The notes: generated from the sequence alone by a model not told the origin. DNA of 49,219 nucleotides from UBA3076 sp964646435 (GCA_964646435.1 CAZYEJ010000012.1:1-49219), one strand, 5' to 3'; positions 17,084 to 26,509 are shown, numbered from the stretch's first letter. Translations and numbers: made by a program.

Positions 17084-19342
17084 ATGGCGGATAGCGGCAA
17101 GTTACTGAGTCAGCTCGCTGATCGGATCTCATATCTTATTGATATCAAGGGCAACAGTGAGTGGTCCAATGTTGGTGATCTTCTTGGACGGATCCAGTGG
17201 CTTCGTCAGTCTCTTTTTGAGATAAAAGAGGCGGATCTTTTTGAGGAAATCGATCGGATCGAGGACAGGATCTCCTTTCTTGAGGATAGAGTTGCCGAGA
17301 AGCTCGGTCCTGCAGAGATTGTGAACATCGTCCGTAGCCCCCAGCGTTTTACCCTTATGGATATCCTGGAGAATGTGTACGACTCCTATACCGAGTTAGG
17401 CGGGGAGGGAGACTGTAATATTGATCCTGCGATAATGGTGGCCAGGGCTACTATATCGAGAAGAGTCAAGAACAAGCTCTATAGCCATCACGTCATGGTC
17501 ATAGGTCATGAAAAGGGCCGAGGAGAGGAATACAGAAATGGAGGATGTGCCAGGCCCTGGGGAAATGATAAGGCCCTGAGGTATATGAGGGTAGCTGAAA
17601 CCGAAGGCATTCCCATACATTTCTATATTTTTACCCCTGGATCCTACCCCATTGAAGATTACCCCGGAGCTGCGCAGCAGATAGCCCGCAATCTATACGT
17701 AATGGCAAAGCTAAAGGTCCCCATGGTATCTTTTATCTCTGAAGGTGGCTCCGGTGGCGCTGAGGCAATAGGGGTTTCAGGTCTCAGGCTCATGGGTTCA
17801 AGGGGCTATTACTCGGTCATTTCTCCTGAAGGTGCGGCTGCAATAGAAGGAAAGATAAGAGAGGGCGAAAAGGTCCCTAGAGAGCTTGTGGAACACTGTG
17901 CCGTTCAGTTAAAGATAACTGCTGAAGACAACCTGAAACTCGGAACTGTTGATCGCATTATAGAGGAGCCCCCCCTTGGAGCCAGGCGGGATGATTTCCC
18001 CTTTTTTCGCAGACTTCGCTATGAGATACTTCGTGCTACCGACGAAGTAGTATTGAAAACCAAGAACTTCCGAGCTTTCCGGGCCTATGCCTTGAAAAGG
18101 CGGAAAGAGGAGGGGAAGGAGGTCCCGGAGGACTTTGATCTATTCATCAGTTGGAGTCTCACAGACCTTGAGATAGAACGACTTATTGAATTCAGGCTCA
18201 AGAAGTATATGGAGTTGGGCAATGGGTATTTTCTCGAGAACAAAAATGTTTTAACCGAGGGAATCAGGAAGACGAAGATCTTTGCCAGCAAGACTTACTA
18301 CGATCTAAGGTATGGCCTTCTGCGGCCGCACAGGCGAAATGTTCAAAAAGTAATAGAAGAGGTCTCAAGTGAAGGTTCTGTGTTTCTCAGAAAGGTCACT
18401 GAGCCCGTAATGGCGGCCTATGACTTTATTTTTCCTCAGCCGGAGCGCCCGGGTAAAGTCGTACGTTCCGAGGGGCCTGAGCACAGATCGATCTTTGCGG
18501 AAGAGTGGGAGTCTTACGTCAGCCCGCTTGCCAATGAAGACCGTACTGTTACCTGCCCCAATGCTTCAAAATATGGATGTCTGGACCTATGGGTGCCTGA
18601 CCTCTATGGGGAATTCTGCGGAGTGTGCCCCAACTGCGGCCACCATTTTCCACTTGAGTATCAGTGGTATCTTGAGAATCTTTTTGATAAAAATTCGGTC
18701 CATGAATTCAACGATCACATAGCCTCATGCAATCCCCTTGATTTTCAGGGTTATGATGTCCGTCTTAAGAAAGACATAAAGCGTACCGGTCGCAATTCCA
18801 GCATGATAACTTTTGATGCTGAAGTGTGGGGGCTAAGACTGGTAGTGGCCATGCTCTTCAGCAACTTCAGGGGCGGGACGGTTGGAACTGCTGAGGGAGA
18901 GAAGTTCGTGAGGGCATGCGATGTGGCCGGTACTACCCGAAGGCCTCTTTTGGCTTATATACACAGCACCGGCGGAATCCGTATTCATGAAGGGACACTT
19001 GGTGTGGTTCAGATGCCGAAATGTACCCTTGCAGTGAGGGAATATAATGACAACGGCGGTCTCTATATCGTGGTCTATGACAATAATTCTTATGCTGGTC
19101 CTGTAGCAAGTTTTTTGGGGTGTTCACTTTATCAGTTCGGCATACGTTCTTCCAGAATCGGCTTTGCCGGCCCAAGGGTCATAAGGGAAACCACCGGTCA
19201 GGACGTTCCACCTGATTATCACAGCGCCAAGAATGCCCTCAAGCGGGGCCACATTCAGGGAATTTGGGACAGACGCGAGTTCAAAAAAAATCTTCACGAT
19301 GCTTTGATGACATTGGGCGGCCCTAACCTCTATTATAAATGA
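17084..19342 (+). CDS. accAD: Fused acetyl-CoA carboxylase carboxyltransferase (alpha-beta)
   Basis: This carboxyltransferase moves CO2 from biotin to acetyl-CoA (or a related acyl-CoA). One chain of about 752 residues contains both halves. First comes an AccA-like part (N-terminal helices, then VIGHEKGRG, NGGCARPWGNDKALRYMRVAE, and SEGGSGGAEAIGVSG with YYSVISPEGAAAIE). The AccD-like part has a Cys cluster (C-P-N-A...C...C-G-V-C-P-N-C-G-H-H), then GGTVGTAEGEKFVRA and STGGIRIHEGTLGVVQM. E. coli has separate subunits. The order here is alpha then beta. Met8 of the longer frame (17084) is chosen because AAGG lies seven bases upstream; an ATG at 17063 is the alternative. It sits 38 bp after accC and 46 bp before the carrier gene. 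Confidence 0.85.
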   Translation: MADSGKLLSQLADRISYLIDIKGNSEWSNVGDLLGRIQWLRQSLFEIKEADLFEEIDRIEDRISFLEDRVAEKLGPAEIVNIVRSPQRFTLMDILENVYDSYTELGGEGDCNIDPAIMVARATISRRVKNKLYSHHVMVIGHEKGRGEEYRNGGCARPWGNDKALRYMRVAETEGIPIHFYIFTPGSYPIEDYPGAAQQIARNLYVMAKLKVPMVSFISEGGSGGAEAIGVSGLRLMGSRGYYSVISPEGAAAIEGKIREGEKVPRELVEHCAVQLKITAEDNLKLGTVDRIIEEPPLGARRDDFPFFRRLRYEILRATDEVVLKTKNFRAFRAYALKRRKEEGKEVPEDFDLFISWSLTDLEIERLIEFRLKKYMELGNGYFLENKNVLTEGIRKTKIFASKTYYDLRYGLLRPHRRNVQKVIEEVSSEGSVFLRKVTEPVMAAYDFIFPQPERPGKVVRSEGPEHRSIFAEEWESYVSPLANEDRTVTCPNASKYGCLDLWVPDLYGEFCGVCPNCGHHFPLEYQWYLENLFDKNSVHEFNDHIASCNPLDFQGYDVRLKKDIKRTGRNSSMITFDAEVWGLRLVVAMLFSNFRGGTVGTAEGEKFVRACDVAGTTRRPLLAYIHSTGGIRIHEGTLGVVQMPKCTLAVREYNDNGGLYIVVYDNNSYAGPVASFLGCSLYQFGIRSSRIGFAGPRVIRETTGQDVPPDYHSAKNALKRGHIQGIWDRREFKKNLHDALMTLGGPNLYYK

Positions 19343-19388
19343 GCCTTTTTGAGCGGAATCATGTGTCAGGATTTTTTATAGTGTAATC

Positions 19389-20033
19389 ATGGATATTAAT
19401 CTAAACGACTTATTAAGGCGCTATCGTTCTTATCCCTTTGAGGACTATCCTGTAAAGACACCCCATACAGGGGTCGTATTCCTTAAGGTGAAGGAAGGCC
19501 AGACAGTCAAAGGGCCCAGTGGGGAGTGGCTCCAGCGACCCGGGACCCTGCTCTATGTCATTGAGAGGGAACGGAACGTGAAGAGGATGACCGCCCTCTG
19601 GAGTGGACAGGTTAGTGAAATTTGCCTTGATATCGAGGGGCAATTTGTAGAGGCGGGTGAACTGCTCTTTTCTATCCGGCATCAACTGGATAAGGAAGAA
19701 ATTATTGATCGCATTCTGACCCAGGTTCTCTACATCCTTCCCGCCCCCCAGCGGGCCAGGTACCTCCTCGCACCTGAGATTTCAGCAAGGATGGAAAAGC
19801 AGCCCAAAGAGGGCGTGTCCGTGGGACCTGGAGATGAGGTGTTGATCATGTCCTTGATGAAAAGAGATACGGTGATTAGCTATGAAGGCGTCCCGGGGGC
19901 ACTTTACAAGGTCTATTTCAAGTCAGGGGATACGGTGGAACAGGAATCTCCTCTTTTGGGGATCTGTCCTCCTGATAAGCTCCGGTATGTGCAGAAAGTG
20001 ATCCAGAGGATCCGCACGGAGTGGGAGAAGTAG
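19389..20033 (+). CDS. accB: Biotin carrier protein with two biotinyl-like domains
   Basis: A 214-residue probable biotin carrier for the preceding carboxylase. Residues about 20-97 form a first biotinyl/lipoyl-like domain (TPHTGVVFLKVKEGQTV ... SGQVSEICLDIEGQFVEAGELLFSI) without a modifiable Lys at the turn. Residues about 140-194 form a second: GVSVGPGDEVLIMSLMKRDT, with Lys158 in the place of the biotinylated Lys of the usual A-M-K-M motif, then GALYKVYFKSGDTVEQESPLLGI. The Met-Lys pair is kept but the flanks differ from E. coli AccB. The position directly after the fused carboxyltransferase supports the role. The stop overlaps the start of cobS. Confidence 0.75.
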   Translation: MDINLNDLLRRYRSYPFEDYPVKTPHTGVVFLKVKEGQTVKGPSGEWLQRPGTLLYVIERERNVKRMTALWSGQVSEICLDIEGQFVEAGELLFSIRHQLDKEEIIDRILTQVLYILPAPQRARYLLAPEISARMEKQPKEGVSVGPGDEVLIMSLMKRDTVISYEGVPGALYKVYFKSGDTVEQESPLLGICPPDKLRYVQKVIQRIRTEWEK

Positions 20034-20788
20034 GAGTCGCCGGCATTAAAAGTATCTTGTTTGCCATTCAATTTCTAACCATAATTCCCCTGGCTCCCGG
20101 TTTGTCATTCAAAGACTCGGAGTTGAGGGCATCCCTTGCATTTTTCCCGGCAGTCGGCCTATTACTCGGTTGCCTGCTTACAGGTTTTGACGGCACAGCA
20201 AGGGCTCTGTGGCCCCCATCTGTTGTGGGCGTGATGGATGTGGCCTTGCTGGCCTTTCTTACCAGGGGTTTGCACCTGGATGGACTCGCTGACACATCTG
20301 ATGCCTTGGGAAGCGGGGCAGGGCCTGAAAAGGCCTTGAGTATCATGAAGGACAGCCACAGCGGGGCATTGGGAATCCTGGTCCTTGTGCTTGTATTACT
20401 ACTTAAGGCATCGGCCCTTGCAGTATTGTCCGGTAGGGGGGCCTGGGAGGTAATGTTGCTATGTCCCTGTCTGTCCCGTTGGGCTTTGAATGTCATGGCG
20501 TCGTCGTCAATCTACGCCCGGCCTGAAGGGGGCCTTGGCAAGGCCTTTGTGGGGCATGGTACCAGGTGGACCCTGGCCCTGGCCGGTCCAACGGCCCTTG
20601 GTGCTGCGTGGTTTATCTGGGGGCTATGGGGCATCTGGTTTTTTGCCGGGGTAGTAGCCTGGAGTCTGCTGGTATCTTTATGGTTTAAAAAAAGGCTTGG
20701 AGGTGTCACAGGGGATGTGCTTGGAGGCCACCTGGAAGTATCCGAAACCTTGTTGTTCCTCGGTGCAGCAGCGGTTTTTGCAGCGTAA
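20021..20788 (+). CDS. cobS: Adenosylcobinamide-GDP ribazoletransferase
   Basis: CobS joins the lower-ligand nucleotide (alpha-ribazole) to adenosylcobinamide-GDP, the last step of cobalamin assembly, in the membrane. The 255 residues show the family opening FAIQFLTIIPL, the acidic signature RGLHLDGLADTSDALGSG (D-x-x-x-D-x-x-D), several hydrophobic helices, and a C-terminal GGVTGDVLGGHLEVSE motif. The GTG start at 20021 overlaps the biotin-carrier stop by 13 bp, suggesting one transcript. Corrinoid supply is directly relevant to the window, because AcsCD and AcsE use a methylated corrinoid. Confidence 0.92.
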   Translation: MGEVGVAGIKSILFAIQFLTIIPLAPGLSFKDSELRASLAFFPAVGLLLGCLLTGFDGTARALWPPSVVGVMDVALLAFLTRGLHLDGLADTSDALGSGAGPEKALSIMKDSHSGALGILVLVLVLLLKASALAVLSGRGAWEVMLLCPCLSRWALNVMASSSIYARPEGGLGKAFVGHGTRWTLALAGPTALGAAWFIWGLWGIWFFAGVVAWSLLVSLWFKKRLGGVTGDVLGGHLEVSETLLFLGAAAVFAA

Positions 20789-20814
20789 TCATTTCTGGTT
20801 TCAAAATAGACTCA

Positions 20815-21441
20815 ATGAAAACACCAACTCGTATTATCCTCTTAAGACATGGGGAAGTAGAAAATCCTGGAAGCGTTTTCTACAGCCAACAAGACGTATT
20901 TCTTTCAGACTTTGGCAGGAAACAGAGCCTCGCCTTGGCGGATAGACTGAAAGACGTCCCTTTCAGCAAGGTCTTTAGCAGCGATCTCAGCCGCTGTCTC
21001 TTTCTGGCAGAAGCAATTGCCGAAAAAAAGGGCCTTGCAGTGGAGGCCAGATCAGAGTTAAGGGAAGTGGACTTTGGTCACTGGTCCGGTCTTAGTTGGG
21101 ATGCAGTAGAAGCAAGATATCCCGGTGCCCTGTCAAAACGCATGGGAAAACTGGAGTCTTACAGGCCACCGCAGGGAGAGAATCTGCTAGAAGTCACTTT
21201 ACGGGTACGGCGCGTCATAGACGAGGCTCTTAAGAAGTGCAAGGAAGAAGCAGTAGCAATCGTAAGTCATGGTGGTGTGAACAGGGTCTTGATTGCAAGG
21301 GCGATAGGTCTCCCCCTCAACAAAATATTTTCCCTTGAGCAGGACTTCGCTTGCATCAACGTCCTGGATTTTTACCCGGATGGTCCGGTGACCTTACGTT
21401 TGCTAAACTGGTCAGTAGATAGGGGAATCACAGAGGCTTAG
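20815..21441 (+). CDS. cobC: Histidine phosphatase, probable alpha-ribazole phosphatase
   Basis: A 208-residue member of the phosphoglycerate-mutase-like superfamily. The phosphohistidine motif L-R-H-G-E is at residues 10-14 (His12). A second catalytic His lies in AIVSHGGVNRVL near residue 150, and the acid/base region is REVDFGHWSGLSWDAVEARYP. CobC-type enzymes remove the phosphate from alpha-ribazole-5-phosphate or adenosylcobalamin-phosphate. The family alone does not fix the substrate, but location 26 bp after cobS makes this the best call. It ends the plus-strand carboxylase/cobamide unit and converges with the REC-PAS gene. Confidence 0.85.
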   Translation: MKTPTRIILLRHGEVENPGSVFYSQQDVFLSDFGRKQSLALADRLKDVPFSKVFSSDLSRCLFLAEAIAEKKGLAVEARSELREVDFGHWSGLSWDAVEARYPGALSKRMGKLESYRPPQGENLLEVTLRVRRVIDEALKKCKEEAVAIVSHGGVNRVLIARAIGLPLNKIFSLEQDFACINVLDFYPDGPVTLRLLNWSVDRGITEA

Positions 21442-21467
21442 GGTCCGAAACTACAAACTCTGAATGC

Positions 21468-22508
21468 CTACTTTCTCTCAGTCGAGGCCTTATCCAGGTC
21501 TATGATATTAATGTTGCCTGGGTAATCCCTGGTTACATAGCGAGTCACATTACTGATTTTTGTAATCAGATCACCAAGTTTTTCAATATCTTGGCATATT
21601 GACTGCAATATTCGAAAGTTTGGATCATTTTCACTAATACGGTCCCTCAGTAGCTCACCCCATCCCAGGATAGACTGCATAGGTTGGCTCAACTCATGGG
21701 CTGCTGATCCTGCCATTTCAAGGACGCCCTTAAGCCTTTCCTGTTGAAGAAATATATCCTGGGCCTTTCTGATTTCAGTGGTATCCAGGGCCGATACCGC
21801 GGCCTGCACGATATTTCCTTGGAGATCCTGAATAGGGATTGCAGTTACGAGGAACCAGTGATCTGTTATCGGATTATGGTGTTCTACAGACTGGGTTTTG
21901 CCGGAAGACAATGCTACTTTGGCCGGGCAGTGAGCACAAAGAAGACTATCCTGGAAAATAATCTCAGTGCAGCGCTGTCCTTGAGAAAAATCTTCTACTT
22001 TATACAGGCTTTGGGCTATTGAATTCATCCAGACCACAGTATAGTCCAAGTTAAGTAGGACCACAGCAACTCCCATGCCCTCCACGACCCTTTCCCATTT
22101 ATTCCTTTCTTGAGTCAGCCTCTGCTCCATGGCCGCCTTTTCCATGGCACTTTTTATATGCAGTTCCAACTCTTGGATGTCAACCGGCTTCTCAATATAG
22201 GTATATGCCCCTTGTTGTACTGATTTGACCGCATCTTTCACTGTTCCATATGCAGTCATGATGATAATTGGGACGTGTGGATCTCTGAGATGGATTTCAT
22301 TTACCAGATCCGAGCCTCTTAGGCCTTCCATGCGCTGATCAGTGAGCACTATTGAAAAGTTGCCTTGTTCAAAAATCGACAGGGCCTCTTGGGGATCTAT
22401 ACAGGTTACCACTCGATATCCCATAAGCTTTAAGCGAATCTGCATTACCTGCAAGATATCACGATCGTCGTCTATTACTAATATTTGTGGAGAAGCAGTA
22501 TTATCCAT
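21468..22508 (-). CDS. REC-PAS-HisKA signalling protein lacking the kinase ATPase domain
   Basis: A 346-residue two-component protein. Residues 8-120 are a receiver domain: acidic triad Asp13-15, phosphoacceptor Asp57 in VLTDQRM, MTAYG and the conserved Lys in YIEKPVD. Residues about 135-255 are a PAS sensor with a C-A-H-C pair (LLCAHCPAKVAL), which might bind metal or sense redox. Residues about 258-335 resemble the HisKA dimerisation domain with the H-box SAAHELSQPMQSILGWG. The HATPase domain that should follow is absent, and the chain stops at DKASTERK. It could act as a phosphotransfer hub fed by another kinase. No partner kinase is next to it. Confidence 0.8.
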   Translation of the reverse strand: MDNTASPQILVIDDDRDILQVMQIRLKLMGYRVVTCIDPQEALSIFEQGNFSIVLTDQRMEGLRGSDLVNEIHLRDPHVPIIIMTAYGTVKDAVKSVQQGAYTYIEKPVDIQELELHIKSAMEKAAMEQRLTQERNKWERVVEGMGVAVVLLNLDYTVVWMNSIAQSLYKVEDFSQGQRCTEIIFQDSLLCAHCPAKVALSSGKTQSVEHHNPITDHWFLVTAIPIQDLQGNIVQAAVSALDTTEIRKAQDIFLQQERLKGVLEMAGSAAHELSQPMQSILGWGELLRDRISENDPNFRILQSICQDIEKLGDLITKISNVTRYVTRDYPGNINIIDLDKASTERK

Positions 22509-22753
22509 TTTAAAATTGACTGCTGATGCCGACAGGAATCAGTTTTTGTTTTAAGAATGAGTCGGCTTAAGCTTTATATTTAGATGCAAGATTAATACCG
22601 TTTGGATCAATGGATAATGCAGGGAGCATCCGGCACAATCTGTGCTTTGCTGGAGAAAACAGGTGTAGTGCGGTGGTACAAATCTGAAAATGATACCTGT
22701 TCCGTGAACTATACTTTGGACAACAAGGGGCGGGGTGAACGGTTATGCTTTTT

Positions 22754-23620
22754 TTATCCTTTCAGGACCCTGAGGCTCAAATCACTCGCCCCGGCAGAGT
22801 GGGTAAGCAGCCCTACTGAGACTATGTCCACCCCTGTTTGGGCCATTTCCCGGACATTTTCAAGGTGTATTCCACCTGATGCCTCAAGGATTATCCGGGG
22901 TTTGAGCCTCCTTGCAAGGGATACGGCATCCTTGAGTGTTGCCGGGTCCATGTTATCCAGAAGCACTGCATCCGCCCCGGCCTCTATGGCCTCTTCAAGC
23001 TCTTCAATTCCTGTAACCTCTATTTCCAGTAAAAGCGTGTGCGGTGCCCTGGACCTGGCCCGGGTTATGCTCTCTGTTATTGAACCGCATGCCGTGATGT
23101 GATTGTCTTTAATAAGAAGGCCGTCTGAGAGACCATAGCGATGGTTATGGCCTCCCCCTACCCTTACCGCATATTTCTGAAGTAGTCTTATTCCGGGTGT
23201 AGTCTTCCTGGTGTCCACTAATCTACAGGGAAGGCCTGAGAGTTCATTGACAAAATTTCTTGTAAGGGTGGCAGTACCGCACAGGCGTTGAAGAAAATTG
23301 AGTGCCACCCGTTCTGCCTGGAGAATGGCGGCAAGCTTGCCGTAAAGTCCCATGACCGCATCGCCGATGGAGACCTCTGAGCCCTCTTCCCTTATTTCTT
23401 TAAACCGGACGTCAGGGTCCATTTGTATAAAGGCCTCTTGGGCCACAAATGTCCCTGCAATTACGGCAGGCTCCTTGGCAACAATAACTGCTGAGCCAAA
23501 GGCCTCAGGGGGCACTATAGCGTCGGTAGTTATATCACCATGTTCAAGGTCCTCTGCCAGAGCTGCGGATATCTGCTGACTGTATAAAAAGCGGTGAGGC
23601 GGATAAACGAGTGAAGCCAT
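22754..23620 (-). CDS. nadC: Nicotinate-nucleotide pyrophosphorylase (carboxylating)
   Basis: NadC converts quinolinate and PRPP to nicotinate mononucleotide, releasing CO2, in de novo NAD synthesis. The 288 residues match the family length. Seen: the N-terminal LAEDLEHGDITTDAI, ERVALNFLQRLCGTATLTRNF, the substrate-binding VDTRKTTPGIRLLQKYAVRVGGGHNHRYGLSDGLLIKDNHI and the barrel end EASGGIHLENVREMAQTGVDIVSVG. It stands alone, 168 bp downstream of valS on the same strand with a repeat-rich spacer between them. Its start at 23620 (MASLVYPPHRFL) follows an AGGAG-like sequence. Confidence 0.95.
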   Translation of the reverse strand: MASLVYPPHRFLYSQQISAALAEDLEHGDITTDAIVPPEAFGSAVIVAKEPAVIAGTFVAQEAFIQMDPDVRFKEIREEGSEVSIGDAVMGLYGKLAAILQAERVALNFLQRLCGTATLTRNFVNELSGLPCRLVDTRKTTPGIRLLQKYAVRVGGGHNHRYGLSDGLLIKDNHITACGSITESITRARSRAPHTLLLEIEVTGIEELEEAIEAGADAVLLDNMDPATLKDAVSLARRLKPRIILEASGGIHLENVREMAQTGVDIVSVGLLTHSAGASDLSLRVLKG

Positions 23621-23788
23621 TGTCTAGCTCCTACCTAAATTGAGCGATTAGCTGTTAGCCATTAGCGTTTAGCTCTGAAAAATTAAGGCATTACGTTAAT
23701 TAGAAATAACACCAAACGGGTGAAAGTTTGTAATAACAAAACATCCTATAATCATAAAACTAATAGCTAACCGCTAAAGGCTGACAGC
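23621..23788. repeat. AGCTAAT-type palindromic intergenic repeat
   Basis: The spacer between valS and nadC contains GCGATTAGCTGTTAGCCATT near its left end and ACTAATAGCTAACCGCTAAAGGCTGACAGCTCAACTTAG at its right. Closely similar wording, including CTGACAGCTCAACTTAG, occurs between mvhD2 and metV at 31667-31740. The arms are self-complementary (TAGCTA/TAGCTG). It is a dispersed non-coding repeat. Confidence 0.65.
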
Positions 23789-26509
23789 TCAACTTAGTAC
23801 ACCTTCAAGAGTTTTCTTGTGAGAGATAAATTTTTTTAGTTTTGTTTGAAATTTTTTAATCTTATCACGTTCCTTTTGCACGATCTCTTGAGGTGCCCTG
23901 GAAAGAAATTTTTCATTCTTGAGCTTGGCCTCCGTCTTGGCAAGCTCCTTGCCGATCTTTTTTTCCTCTTTGGTGAGCTTTCGAAGTTCTTCCTCAATAT
24001 CCACAAATCCCTCAAGAGGTATAAAAATCTCAAGATCTTCGAGTATGACCGTAGCTGCACCCTCAGGACGTAGTTCTCCTTCTTTCAGGAGGTTCAGGGT
24101 CTTCACTCCGGCAAGGGTATTTATTGCCTTTTCCTGAGAATCCAGAAAATCGTAGACCTTCTCAGAATGTGGCAGGGCGATGACAATGATTTTGGCTCCA
24201 GGATGTATTTTAAGCTCAGATCTTGCGTTTCGAATGGAGCTTACCACCTCCATAACTTGTTTGATTATGTCTTCTGCCCGGGCATCGCTCCACGCATCAA
24301 CATGCTTGGGGAAAGGAGAAACCATGATGTGATCTCTTTGCCCTGGCAGATGGTGCCAAAGTTCCTCTGTCACAAAAGGCATAAAGGGATGAAAGAGCCT
24401 GAGGCTATGATCAAGCACAGTGAGTGTTACCCATCTGGCTGCACCCTGTCGATCAGGTTCAGCTCCTGTAAGCGCGGGTTTTGCAAGCTCAAGATACCAG
24501 TCGCAGTACTCATGCCAGAAAAACTGATATAGTTCTTTTGCAGCAACATCAAAGTCAAATTCATCCAGGGCGTTCCGAACAGTATCGGTCACCTGGTTGA
24601 GGCGTGAAAGTATCCACCTTTCTGATGGATCGGAAAAAGAATCAGGCTCAGGAGGCATGGCCATGACATCTTCACCGGTTTTCAGATTAAGAAGTACAAA
24701 CCGGGCTGCGTTCCAGATTTTGTTGACAAAGTGACGGTAACCCTCGATCCTCTCTTCTGCCAGCTTTATGTCCCTGCCCTGGGCTGCAAAGGCCGCCAGA
24801 GTGAAGCGTACCGCATCGGTTCCGTATTTCTCCATAATGGTCAAAGGATCAATTACATTCCCCTTTGACTTGCTCATCTTTTTACCCTCGATGTCCCTGA
24901 TAAGGGCATGTAGATATACATGTTTAAACGGGACATCCCCCATAAAGTGAAGGCCCATCATCATCATCCTGGCCACCCAGAAGAACAGGATGTCAAAGCT
25001 TGTTATAAGCACTGACGTGGGATAAAAGGTCTCAAGTTCAGGGGTCTTGTCAGGCCATCCTAAGGTGGAGAAGGGCCAGATGGCTGAGCTGAACCAGGTA
25101 TCAAGTACATCGTTCTCCTGCTTAAGGTCGGTGTTCCCACACTTGGGACATGCTTTAGGTTCCTCCCTTGCCACAATGATCTCGCCACAGGCTGTGCAGG
25201 TCCAGGCCGGGATACGGTGTCCCCACCAGATCTGTCGGGATATGCACCAGTCCCGGATATTGGTCATCCACTCATCATATGTCCTTTCCCATGAGGTAGG
25301 GACCAGGATGGTCTGCTTATCCTTCACTGCCTTGAGGGCAGGTTCCGCCAGGGGCGCGACTTTTATAAACCACTGTTTTGAAAGTCTGGGTTCCACCACT
25401 GTCTTGCAGCGATAACATATGCCCACCGCAAGGTCATAGGCCTCTTCTTTTTCCAGCAGGCCTTGTTTCTTCATGTCGGCAATGACCTGCTTCCTGGCCT
25501 CATAGCGGTCAAGACCGGCATACTGGCCGGCAGCTTCAGTGAGTCTTGCATTTTCATCAAAGATATTGATGGATTGGAGTCCCTGTCTTTTTGCTATCTC
25601 AAAATCGTTCAGGTCGTGGGCAGGGGTAACTTTTACCGCACCCGTACCGAACTCAGGCTCTACCGCCGCATCTGCAACCACTGGTATGCGCCTGTTTAAC
25701 AGCGGGAGCATAAGGTCTTTGCCGACCAAATCCTTATAACGGGGGTCTTCCGGATGGACGGCTACTGCCGTATCTCCAAGCATGGTCTCCGGTCTTGTGG
25801 TGGCAACGGTTATGAATTTGGTGATTTGGTGATTTGGTGATTTGGTGATTTCCTCTGCGTTTTCCGCAAACGGATAGCGCATGTACCACAGGCGTCCTTC
25901 TGTCTGCTCGTGTTCCACCTCAATGTCGGCAAGAGCAGTGTGGCACCTTGGGCACCAGTTAATTATATAATTTCCTCTGTATATAAGGCCCTCTTCATAC
26001 AGACCTACAAAGACATCTCTTACAGCCCTTGAAAGGCCCTTATCCATTGTAAATCTTTCCCTTGACCAGTCACAGGAACAGCCAAGGGCCTTTAGTTGCT
26101 CGATGATTCTGCCGCCGCTTGACGCCTTCCATTCCCAGACCTTCTCTATGAACTTCTCTCGTCCGATGTCGTGGCGGGATTGACCTTCTGCATCCAGGCG
26201 GCGCTCCACCACAATCTGTGTGGCAATACCGGCATGATCTGTTCCGGGGACCCAAAGGGTATTATATCCATCCATCCTTTTGTATCGAACAAGGATATCC
26301 TGAAGAGTATTGTTAAGGGCATGGCCGATATGCAGTACACCCGTGACATTGGGAGGCGGTATCACCATAGAGAAGTATGGACGCTCAGGATCAAACGTAG
26401 CTGCGAAAAGACCTTTCTCCGTCCACTCTTTATACCAGTGGGGTTCTACGTCACGGAAATCATAGGCCTTGGGAAGGGTTTTGTTGGATGCCTCATCAGG
26501 CATTAGCAT
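23789..26509 (-). CDS. valS: Valyl-tRNA synthetase
   Basis: A class I aminoacyl-tRNA synthetase charging tRNA-Val. The 906 residues fit the family. Seen: PPPNVTGVLHIGHALNNTLQD with the HIGH motif, the editing domain containing TTRPETMLGDTAVAVHPEDPRY, the zinc-type cysteines (CTACGEI, CPKCGN), KMSKSKGNVIDP (KMSKS), and the C-terminal Lys/Glu-rich coiled coil from about 835. Before the editing motif there is an extra low-complexity segment (EITKSPNHQITKF) encoded by four tandem copies of an 8-bp unit at 25817-25848. An in-frame Met at residue 3 could also be the start. It is transcribed away from the hdrA operon. Confidence 0.97.
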   Translation of the reverse strand: MLMPDEASNKTLPKAYDFRDVEPHWYKEWTEKGLFAATFDPERPYFSMVIPPPNVTGVLHIGHALNNTLQDILVRYKRMDGYNTLWVPGTDHAGIATQIVVERRLDAEGQSRHDIGREKFIEKVWEWKASSGGRIIEQLKALGCSCDWSRERFTMDKGLSRAVRDVFVGLYEEGLIYRGNYIINWCPRCHTALADIEVEHEQTEGRLWYMRYPFAENAEEITKSPNHQITKFITVATTRPETMLGDTAVAVHPEDPRYKDLVGKDLMLPLLNRRIPVVADAAVEPEFGTGAVKVTPAHDLNDFEIAKRQGLQSINIFDENARLTEAAGQYAGLDRYEARKQVIADMKKQGLLEKEEAYDLAVGICYRCKTVVEPRLSKQWFIKVAPLAEPALKAVKDKQTILVPTSWERTYDEWMTNIRDWCISRQIWWGHRIPAWTCTACGEIIVAREEPKACPKCGNTDLKQENDVLDTWFSSAIWPFSTLGWPDKTPELETFYPTSVLITSFDILFFWVARMMMMGLHFMGDVPFKHVYLHALIRDIEGKKMSKSKGNVIDPLTIMEKYGTDAVRFTLAAFAAQGRDIKLAEERIEGYRHFVNKIWNAARFVLLNLKTGEDVMAMPPEPDSFSDPSERWILSRLNQVTDTVRNALDEFDFDVAAKELYQFFWHEYCDWYLELAKPALTGAEPDRQGAARWVTLTVLDHSLRLFHPFMPFVTEELWHHLPGQRDHIMVSPFPKHVDAWSDARAEDIIKQVMEVVSSIRNARSELKIHPGAKIIVIALPHSEKVYDFLDSQEKAINTLAGVKTLNLLKEGELRPEGAATVILEDLEIFIPLEGFVDIEEELRKLTKEEKKIGKELAKTEAKLKNEKFLSRAPQEIVQKERDKIKKFQTKLKKFISHKKTLEGVLS

